The notes below the pieces were generated by a model that was given only the letters and a program-made list of their open reading frames with translations, was not told the DNA's origin and did no database searches. Positions 55,970-64,000 of a stretch of DNA of 64,000 bases are shown piece after piece. A program made the translations under genes and the position numbers. Source of the stretch: Cenococcum geophilum 1.58 (Eukaryota > Ascomycota > Dothideomycetes > Gloniales > Gloniaceae); the NCBI GenBank assembly GCA_001692895.1, contig KV748184.1, forward strand, positions 3,367,693 to 3,431,692. The letters run 5' to 3'. Each line of letters opens with the position of its first letter. Within the stretch, counting starts at the first letter, position 1.

Positions 55970-56388
55970 TATTACGGATGCTTTAAGTACAATATTACAA
56001 CTACTAGGAGAGGAGTTAGAAGAAGCTAGTTAGTTAATTTAGGTAGTATCTAAGATGGAGCTAATAGAGCTATATAACGAGGAATGGTAACTAAGGTTAT
56101 ATAACGTTATATATAGTATATATAGTGTACGAAGGGAACGTATATATAATACGTATAATACGTACCTTATGTATAAAGGGGATTTCTTAGGAGTATGGTT
56201 GTGTATTTAAAGGACTATAGTCCCTACCTAAATAGTTCTCTCCTTTATAATAAATCTTAGAATATAATTAGAGTTAATCTATTAGGTAACTACTCTACTA
56301 GTTATATTTACGTTGTTGACTATTTTATACCTATATACCTAGCCTATTAACAAGTCTACCGTAGTTCCTGCTATAAGGCTTTATTACA
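55970..56388 (+). repeat. A1 3' LTR
   Basis: 419 bp; polypurine tract AAAAAGAAGGGAGATAG to its left, TTACG to its right. It is nine bases longer than the 5' LTR, mainly through an extra copy of a TACGTATAA-like unit near 56140-56155. Confidence 0.88.
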
Positions 56389-56620
56389 TTACGGGTAGGT
56401 TATAGGTTATTTATATATAGCTAGATTTATAAACGGTAAGGCTATATACCTATTAAATCCGCCGCTAACCCTACTTTAGTCTTATACTATACTGGCGTAG
56501 CGCTGTATATATTTTGCGGGTAGGTTATAGGTTACTTATATATAGCCAAATTTATAAATAGTAAGGCTGTATGCCTATTAAATTCGCTGCTAACCTATAC
56601 TTTAGCCTTATCTATATAGT
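56389..56620. repeat. Tandem duplication of ~125 bp in G2 3' region
   Basis: TTACGGGTAGGTTATAGGTT at 56389 recurs as TTGCGGGTAGGTTATAGGTT at about 56514, followed in both by TATATATAGC-A-ATTTATAAA, GGTAAGGCT and CCTATTAAAT-CGC-GCTAACC. The first copy includes the 3' target duplication of A1. Confidence 0.75.
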
Positions 56621-57085
56621 ATATAAGTTATTAGTATAGGTCACTACTAGTAGGTTACTAGTAGGTTATAAACCCTAGTTAAACAAACCCTAGTTACAAA
56701 TAGGCCTATTCCCTAATATAAATAATCTATTAAGCTGGTATAGAGTAACAGACTAGGTCTAGAAAGGGTGCTCTTTAAATTAAGCTTTATTACTAGTATA
56801 CGCCGTAGCCTCGCCTATAAATCGCTTGCGAGTCACCTATAGGTTACTAGCATAGCTAGGTTACGTTAGAGTGTAGCTTATATAGGATACCAATAAATTA
56901 AAACTTTACCCTATATATATGCCGCAGTTCTTACCACAAGTATTACTTATTCTTTAATCCCTTAGAACGTCCTCTACTCCGCTTTAGTATAGGTTATATC
57001 TTAGTAGCAGTACTTACTTTTCGCTTACGCTTTAACTATAAGGCTAGGGTGTTTTACTTACGGTACTTATCTAATAGTTATTAAC
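56621..57085 (-). other. G2 3' region, non-coding
   Basis: Between the tandem repeat and the chromodomain. A few direct repeats (AGTAGGTTACTAGTAGG near 56648; CCCTAGTTA repeated near 56670-56695) but no recognised coding. Confidence 0.5.
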
Positions 57086-60000
57086 AATTCTTAAGTTCTA
57101 TCTTATATTTCCATTTATTATACTTATTTAGCTATCCTAGCCATTTAATAAGGTACTACGGTTATTTAGCACGATTTTAGTAGGTAATAATTACTTCTAC
57201 TTCCTAGCTGCCTTCTTTAAGCTCTTTTACTACTAGGGGTTAAAACCTAGGGCGTAACCTATAAGGCTCTAGTAGGGAGATATAGAAGACTAAGTAAAGC
57301 TATACTATAGTAAATAGGAGCTCTAGCTTATATACTTACTGCCCTACACGCTTTAGGATCTAAAACGGTCCTATAAACTTATAGTTAAGCTTTTTATAGG
57401 GACGTTTTATGCGGATATTCTTAAAGGAGAGTAGGACTTATTTACTAACGGCGAAGTGCTTAGCTAGGTAGTAACGATTATAGTATTTTACCTAAAGCTT
57501 TTAGGCGTATATTATTAACGCTGCCGCTACCTTATATATAAGGCGTAGGCGTTATAGATATATCTTTATAAGTTAGACATTCGTTAACTTAAACTCCTCC
57601 CTACCTTATTAGGCGTCTTAGGCGCTATCTAGAACTCTATCTAAGACGTTTAGTAGCTAGCTATAGGCGAGCTTAATAAGGGAACGCTTTATTATAGCAT
57701 AGACCTTAGAGTTATAGATAAAGGCTGCTTTTTTAAGTAGGGAAGCCTAATTAGACTATCCCTAGTTTATAAATATACGTAGGTATACCTTAAGCTCCTA
57801 GTTCTAACACTCTATCTAACTATTTATTTATAGGTAAAATATAGTGCTAAGTTTATATTAAACGCGGAGATAGTAGTATATAATACTCTAGTACTCGCTT
57901 ATAAATACACTACCCCTATTAAAGACGATATTATTTAGAGGCCCTATTTATATAAAGACTCTAAATAAGAGTTTTATAAGTTGTATAGCATTAATTATCT
58001 TATACACTAAATAGTAGCGTACTAGCTTTATAAAACGGTCTATAAGGGCAAGGATAAAGCTATACTCTACACTATTAAGAGTCTTAGACTCTAGGAGATC
58101 TATAATAAAGTTAAGTAAATAATATCGCTAGGCTTAGGTGGGGACCTAAAGAGGCTGTAGCTTACTATAGAGTTTATAGCGGCGCGATTTAAAGCGTTAG
58201 TAGGTATTATAATTATCTAGGTATTTATAGAGGTCCTAGGTAAAGCCGTTCTAAGTATACTTTTACGCAATTACCTTAAAAGTATAGTTAAAACTATAGT
58301 AGTTGCCTATAGAATCGTTATAATTCCACTTAAGGATCTCCTATCGCAGTAGTATATAATTTAGCACCTAGACCTTATTATTTTGCCTTAAAAGTCCTTA
58401 ATTATTAAGGGTATAGTCCTTATTACTAGTAGAAACTTATTTTTAGATTAACTAATTATATATAAAGCGTATAAAGGCATCCCTTTTTTATACTCTATAA
58501 ATAAAATTAACTAGTAACTTAGGGGGGTATTCTATAAACGCCGTTTTGGCTAAAGTAGTTACTACTACCTCTTACTATAGCATGAGACTCTGCGTAAAGT
58601 TAGTACTAGTAAAGTAATATATAATATATAGATAACTTACTAGGTTATTATAGGGGACTATAGCCTGGGTTAAGGGGTCTTCCCTAAGGTTAAGCGCTAT
58701 TAGGCCGGTTAAAGTAGTCTTAGAAAGAATAGTAAGACACTCTAGTTTGCCGGCGCTAAGTTTATAAGGGTTACTTGTATAGTATAATAGCACTAGGGCC
58801 GCCTATAAGGCCTATAACCCGCAACTTTTGCTATAATATAGGCAGCATGGCATTAAGAATTATCCTCTTACTGCTAGGATAGTATATTAGCGGGATTTGC
58901 TTTACCTAGCTTATATTTAATCTTAAAATTAAACTTAGCTAGTTCCTTAGCGTACTAGGCCTAGTAAGTAGATAAGCTCTTAGTGGTTATAAAGTACCTA
59001 AGATTATTATAATTATAAAGTACGCGTATTATATGCGCGGCGTATTTAAGGTAATAGCGCTACGTCTTAAAGCATTACACTATAGCGAGTAGTTCTTTAT
59101 TATATGTATTATACTATACTCTTAGGTTAGTAAGCTTCTAACTATAATAAGCAATTAGGTGCTAGTAAAGTTAGTTTTCTTATCTAAAAGGCTATAAAAG
59201 TATACTACTATAGGCATAATTAGAAGCGTTAGTAATTACTATTAAGGGTAGATTTAGGTTAAAGTAATAAAGTAGTAGAGCCTATATAAACGTAGCGCGT
59301 AGCTTATAGAACGCCTATTAATCGTTATTAGGCCAGGACCAAGGTTAATACTATTTAGTAGGCCCTTTTAACTTGCGCTTTTACTTCTTCTCCCTATCTA
59401 ACGTTAGGTCGCAATATGCCTATATAAGATATACGTATAGGGGGTATACGGTATCTAAATAGTTCTAAATAAATCGCTTACAGAAGTTAGCGAAGCTAAG
59501 AAAGACCTAGATATCCCTATAGGACTTAGGCTTAAGCCATTTCTTAATAGCTTTTACGTGGTTAGGGTCTATTATAATACCCCTAGGGGTAATAATAAAG
59601 CCCAAAAACTTAACATTCTTAGTATAAAAAATATTTTTTAATAGTTTAGCATATAGGCCCTAAGCGCGGAGCTGTTATAGTACCTGCTTAATATACTTAA
59701 CGTACTTATCCTTATTATTTAAGTAGATAAGAATATTATCCAGGTATACTATATAGATAGTATCTACTAGGGTTCTTAGAGCTTTATAAATATAGCTCTA
59801 GAATGTTATAGGGGTATTAGTAAGACTAAAGGGCATTACTAGGTACTTAAAGTGACTATAGTATATCTTAAATACGGTCTTCTATTTATCTCCCTTTTTA
59901 ATATAAATCCTATAATACGCATTATAAAGATCTTCGCATAGCTAAGCTTATTAAAGAGTTCGTTAACTAGTAGTAGGGGGTACCAATTCTTAATTATAAT

Positions 60001-62265
60001 CTTGTTTAGGCGTCTATAGTTAACATATAGCCATATTATACCGTCTACCTTTAGCACAAAGAGGATAGACATTCTAGTAGGCGACTTATTAGACCTAATC
60101 TAGCCCTTTTTAAGAGCACTATCTAGGTACTCTTATAAGATCTATAACTCTTTTTATAAGAGGTTATAGAGGGGCATTTATAATGGCGTCTTGCCTTTTT
60201 CTAAGTTAATTATATAGTTGTACTTAGAGTTCTATAATAGTATACTTACTAGCTTATTAAAGAAGACATTAATTTCCTCCTTATATATATCTAATAGGCT
60301 AGGGGCCACGGAGGTTAAAGCGACTATTATGTAGTAGTATGCTTCTAGGAGCTAGTAGAGAGAAGGGTATAGCCAATATACGTTTTATAGGTGTGCTCGC
60401 ACTAAAAGTATATACAGCTCTACTATAGTATACTTAATAGTTTTAGGGTTTTAATTACTTCCCCCTTATATATAAGTAATCTACTCTAGCACCGGAGGGT
60501 CTTTATAGGTACTCGCTGCTAGTAGTAGGTTCTCTATTATATTTATAACCAGCATAAAGAAGGAATCTTCTAGCCATAGCAAATAAACTATTTTACTAGT
60601 TTTAATGCCTACTAGAAGTATATTAAGGGTAACTATCTAGAAGCGTTTAGGGTCCGAAGTACCCTAGACAAATTATCTAAAATAAAAGCTAATTAATAAA
60701 TCTGCTTCCATAAGCCAATCCTATTTAAGGACTATATTATAACTATTAAATAAGCCACCCTAAAAGGTCTAGGGGCTAATAGTGCGAGGGGTACCCTAGG
60801 AGTCGCTAGTAGTAACCATTAAATTATAAGCATCCTAAATTGTTATTTAGTTACTATTAAGGAAACGTATAATAGGTTTACGTAAATATAGCGTGTAGCT
60901 TATAGGTAGGTTAAACCTATAGATAATGTCTTAATTAATAAGGTTAATTTAGTACCTATTATTGTATAAGTAATATAGGCGGACTTTACCCTAGGATATA
61001 TCTATTATAATATATACCATAATACGTTTCTTTTCTCCCTCTATATTAGGCCCTAGTTATAGTTAAGAGAGATACGCTACTAGGGCTTTAGGTTTTCTAA
61101 AGGCCGGGCTAACTTCTCTTTATTAACTTACTTCTAGTATTCCTTATAGTAGCCGCCTATAGTCCTTTAACTTACCTACGTAGTACTAGCGTCTAGGGGG
61201 TCCCCTAAGCCATCTAGCTTTTAGGTAATCTTCCTAGGAGTTTACTTAAAGTATTACCCTTTTTAGGTTTTATTCCCTAAACCTAACTTTATAGAGCCTA
61301 TGCTATAACTACGCTTTATACACAATAATTTACCGCTACTACTTACGCGATCTTCCGCGAGCTTTATAGTATTAAGCAATTACTCTACACAGCGGATTTT
61401 ATTAAAAAGGTCCTTAGTAGTTCTTACCTATTAGGCGAAGTTCTGTTAAAAAAGCTTTGCTTATAGGTAAACTAAGAGATATAAGAACTAAAAGTTTACC
61501 TATTATTTAGGATTAACAAAAGGGGTATATAAGAAGAGGTCCTTTAAGCTATATATACGGGCTAAAAAGGTATTAAACCTCTAGTTCTCCTTTATAACAG
61601 CCGTATAGTATATAATAGCGTTATTAAAGCGTCTTACTATAGGGTTCCTAATCTAGTCTTAGACTATAGTCTTAAACTTATCCTATAGTAAAGGACCCTT
61701 ATCTTTAATACCTAACCAGCAATAAACTAGTTAGGTAATTATCTTTTCTTTTATAAGACCTTTAATAGCCTAGCGCGTATATCGCTTATAGTTATAGTTA
61801 GCGTTATTAACCTTAAATTGGGTTTTAACTGCGGTAATCCACTAATTAAAATGCTATTAAGTAGTACTGCTAATATTAGGTAGTAACTTCTTAACTAGGG
61901 TATTAAGATTTATTTAGCGTATACGTTCGCTATATAACTTATACTCTTTACTAAAGAGGTAATAAAAGGGCTTTATTAAATTAATAATACTCTATAAGTT
62001 AGCTATTTTCTTAGCTAGCTTATCTAGCTCCTTTATATTAGCGGTATTAGGTAAGACGCTAATAACCTTACTAAGCCTAGGTATATAAGTTAAACTAGTC
62101 TTTAACGTTTATATATATCTAATTATTTTAAGGTTTAGAAGGTAGCTTAAATACTACTAGTATACTTTTAGCGGTTTCGTCTATACTAGATCCTAAGGCG
62201 TTCTGCGGTTATATTACTAGCGTATTACCATTAGATATAGGCGTTAGTTTTCTTTTTAAAGGCAT
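57086..62265 (-). pseudogene. gag-pol: G2 Gag-Pol, RIP-inactivated
   Basis: ATG at 62265 (MPLKRKLTPISNGNTLVI). Gag is heavily stopped. RT is near 59840-60110: the local open frame reads SILFVLKVDGIIWLYVNYRR and LNKIIIKNWYPLLLVNELFN (canonical [29 protein letters not shown]). RNase H and integrase follow downwards (about 57600-59500). The C-terminal chromodomain is at about 57090-57210 (EVEVIITYQNRAKQPQYLIK, WLGQPNKYNKWEYKIELKNC after reversing obvious stops). It is a chromovirus distinct from A and X. The exact start is tentative because an ATG within a leader cannot be excluded. Confidence 0.75.
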
Positions 62266-62329
62266 TATAGAAAATTAAACCAGCTATCCTTTTAAGGGGA
62301 TTAGAAAGACTTTAAATATAAAGTAAGAA

Positions 62330-62542
62330 TATAGATAGGGAATCTAATAATAGAATAATAGGGTATATTATATATATAGAGACAAATCCTTAAGGGAAAA
62401 GGAGGAGTCTGTGTGCGAGGTAGGAAGGGGTTTCCCTAGGCATGTATAGCGCACGTGCCTTACGGGTAAGTCACCTCTGGGTCGCCCCAGGGTCGCCCGT
62501 ACCTTACGGCTATATAACTATCTACTTAGGTTTCACCTAATA
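62330..62542 (-). repeat. G2 5' LTR
   Basis: 213 bp, plus strand TATAGATAGG...CACCTAATA. It is less mutated than the 3' copy (keeps CGCACGTGCCTTACGGG and GGTCGCCC). Read on minus, the adjacent TTCTTACTTTATA occupies the primer-binding position. Confidence 0.75.
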
Positions 62543-62639
62543 TTTATATATAAAGCTTCTAAATAAGATAAATATGTTTAACTATTTGTTTAAGTCGTTT
62601 TTAATCCATTAATTAATTAAACGAATGCTCTAAAATAGG
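62543..62639. other. AT-rich flank right of G2
   Basis: AT-rich, nothing recognised. Confidence 0.4.
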
Positions 62640-62950
62640 TAAAAAAAATCAAACCTGAAGGCCCTCGTTTGACTTGTTTGTTTAATAGCAAGTCTATTCG
62701 GGTTAATAATAGCGCCTTTGTGTCCGCTGAGTATCACGCAAGAGCCAAGTTGTGATGAGTTTGGCCTCTTCACTACTCCGTCGATCACGAGTTAGCGCTT
62801 TGCCTTGCTGGGTATCAAACGGCTCAAAGGTGCTCTTCGTAACGTGCGTACAGGTCGGCCAGACCACGCTAAAAGGTCGGCCCGATAGGCGAAACCTCCG
62901 CCCGCCACACCAAACCCTACCCTTCCCCTCCCAAACTGACCCTACCATCT
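62640..62950. other. GC-rich, non-RIP island of unknown origin
   Basis: An abrupt ~310-bp block of normal composition between AT-rich DNA. It starts after an A-run (TCAAACCTGAAGGCCCTCGTTTGA, with TCAAAC/GTTTGA arms) and fades after ACCCTTCCCCTCCC. It has two overlapping ~80-codon frames on opposite strands (62703-62948 minus, 62752-62991 plus), neither with a recognised motif. It could be a short unique host fragment, a small solo element, or part of an element too short or too single-copy to attract RIP. No flanking duplication was found. Confidence 0.5.
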
Positions 62951-63318
62951 ACCCTATCTTTTCTTATATATCTATCTTAAATCTATTATAAAAATATTTT
63001 TTATATAATAATTATTACCTTAAAGAGCTATATAAGCTATTTATAGCTTATTTTATCGTAATTTTAATAGTTTAAGCTATTTATAAAGCCTATTTAAACT
63101 AAAATAAAATCCTATAAAGGTAAATAATAAGTTTTTTCTAATATATTTAAAACATGTTTCTAATACGTTTAGAATATATTTATAACTAGTTATAAACCTA
63201 TTCTAGCTATATATAATTAAAATATATTAAGAATTATTATTAAATATAATTTTAGTAGTTTAAGCTACTTTATTATAACTAAAAACTATATATCTTTATA
63301 TATATAAATAAGGCTTAA
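62951..63318. other. Extremely AT-rich spacer
   Basis: Dominated by TATTTATA/TTATAAA words, no coding. It ends with AAATAAGGCTTAA (63306-63318), the left target copy of L2. Confidence 0.5.
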
Positions 63319-63846
63319 TCCTAAGATGCGAATATGGCTAGCCAAGACAGACACTAAAGCACGTAATACTGCTATGCCCCTTACGTACCAACCGAGAAGT
63401 AATACTCTTAGTAGCTGGCATAGAGAACTACAAGACACTACTCTTAACACAAAAAGGCCTTAAGGCGGTTACCCAGTGGCTTATTAGCCAAAATGTACTA
63501 AACCAGTTCTAGGTTGCAAAGGAAATAGTAATAGAAGGCAGGGGGGCGAGCAACGGGTGCCCCCTAATGACTCTATAGCAGTAGAGTAAAGTTTACGATA
63601 CTAGCGCGTCCGTAGGCTTGTTACGGCAGCAGTGGTTCCTAAGGAGGTTAAAAAGTAAGGTAGTAGGAGCACCATAGGTGACTCGCAGGCGCCTCGCAGG
63701 CGCCCCGTAAGCGAGTCCTAAAAGGTAGGGAAATAGATCACGGGGTTTTCTTAAATAGAGTTTTCTCCCCACATATATATAAGGAGTAGTCCGCGTAGGC
63801 CCAATAGGGATCCAAATCGGACGTTAAGTAATAAATTATTATTATT
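63319..63846 (+). mobile_element. L2: 528-bp 3' end of the L1-type LINE
   Basis: Plus-strand, 5'-truncated copy matching the 3' end of L1 (inverted relative to 51016-51530). It shares GGCTAGCCAAGACAGACAC, GGCGCC-rich repeats and the end GGACGTTAAGTAATAAATTA. It has an ATT-rich tail (63827-63846) and a 13-bp target duplication AAATAAGGCTTAA (63306-63318 and 63847-63859). It is clearly less RIP-mutated than L1 (keeps CACGTAATACTG, CTCGCAGGCGCC). Confidence 0.88.
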
Positions 63847-63859
63847 AAATAAGGCTTAA

Positions 63860-64000
63860 ATATAAATATAAATATATTTTATATATTTATTATTATATAC
63901 TAGCTTTTATTACTTTTAATAATAATAATATATATATATATTAAAACTATTTACTCTCTTTATATTAGATCTTATATTTTATAAAAACTATTATAAATTC
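63860..64000. other. AT-rich right edge
   Basis: TATA/AATAAT low-complexity sequence; no feature seen. Confidence 0.4.

Larger units (their letters stand above)
13672..56388 (+). mobile_element. A1: Ty3/gypsy chromovirus, hub of the nest
   Basis: Plus-strand element flanked by TTACG (13667-13671 and 56389-56393). LTRs: 13672-14081 and 55970-56388. Its Gag-Pol is cut into five segments by A2 (in the gag/protease region, text NLKDV), C2 (text PRVG / ILRAK), A3 (in RT, text KRIN / SVLGE) and L1 (in integrase, text EVIL / QDFII). In each case the reading resumes on the far side, with a matching 5-bp or, for the LINE, 12-bp duplication. Without its guests the element is about 7.8 kb. An antisense frame lies between pol and the 3' LTR. 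Confidence 0.9.
13071..62542 (-). mobile_element. G2: Ty3/gypsy chromovirus, outermost host element
   Basis: Minus-strand element with LTRs at 13071-13281 (3') and 62330-62542 (5'). Internal sequence lies at 13285-13666 and 56394-62329; the rest of the span is A1 and everything nested in it. Removing A1 and one TTACG joins 13666 to 56389. The LTR pair shares the sequence type TGTTAGGTGAAACC ... CTATCCACA. A polypurine tract abuts the 3' LTR at 13285. The 5-bp flanks (AAGGA left, TTTAT right) do not match, so the two ends may not come from one simple insertion. Confidence 0.65.

Noticed and set aside
62703..62991. Overlapping ~80-codon ORFs on opposite strands
   Set aside because: Expected by chance in a short GC-rich block; no recognised motif. 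Kept only as part of the GC island.

Overview
The window is a gene-poor, AT-rich block of nested and decayed transposable elements. It looks like a heterochromatic AT isochore of a filamentous ascomycete (Pezizomycotina). Three things point there: fungal-type Ty3/gypsy chromoviruses, Ty1/copia, a Tad/I-like LINE and hAT elements; reading frames that are recognisable but full of TAA/TAG stops and missense changes of the CpA-to-TpA type on either strand, the signature of repeat-induced point mutation (RIP); and sharp, less mutated GC-richer islands where elements are short or young. I see no intact host gene, rRNA, tRNA or CRISPR array. The small ORFs present are shadows or pieces of these elements. 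Calls rest on reading translations and matching repeat ends by eye; no alignments or searches were run.

Left block (1-12.3 kb). A minus-strand chromovirus, G1 (949-10661, duplicated target GTTAT), has lost its gag/RT part but keeps integrase and chromodomain. Its integrase is split by a complete minus-strand copia element, C1 (3105-9465, target GTAAC, identical-length 259-bp LTRs). G1 also carries a 127-bp solo LTR and two short inverted-repeat elements (M1, M2). Next comes a decayed plus-strand hAT transposase (H1) with a solo LTR (S1) in front of or inside it.

Central block (13.1-62.5 kb). A gypsy element G2 (minus; LTRs 13071-13281 and 62330-62542) is split by A1, a plus-strand chromovirus spanning 13672-56388 (target TTACG). 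A1 is interrupted four times: by A2, a second full copy in minus orientation (15492-23417, target GATGT); by copia C2 (24127-32143, target GGTAG), whose LTR itself carries a hAT deletion derivative, H2 (24320-25733, 8-bp target GGTTAGTG); by A3, a third copy (33958-49710, target AATAG), itself split by a different gypsy family, X (35415-43201, target GTTAA); and by a 5'-truncated LINE, L1 (51016-54190, 12-bp target). At each junction the A1 reading resumes, so the order of insertion is legible. G2>A1>A3>X and G2>A1>C2>H2 are four levels deep.

Right end (62.5-64 kb). There is an AT-rich tract, a roughly 310-bp GC-rich island of unknown origin, and a little-mutated 528-bp 3' end of the same LINE family (L2, 13-bp target duplication).

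Most notable: the A-family chromoviruses and the unrelated X family each carry an antisense reading frame between pol and the 3' LTR. It encodes a Cys-rich (CxxC) segment, followed in the A family by a charged coiled-coil-like segment. In the A family it is preserved in three separate copies. Also notable are H2 with its long internal palindrome, built from the two ends of a transposase gene, and M1/M2, which appear to sit in G1 pol without a target-site duplication.
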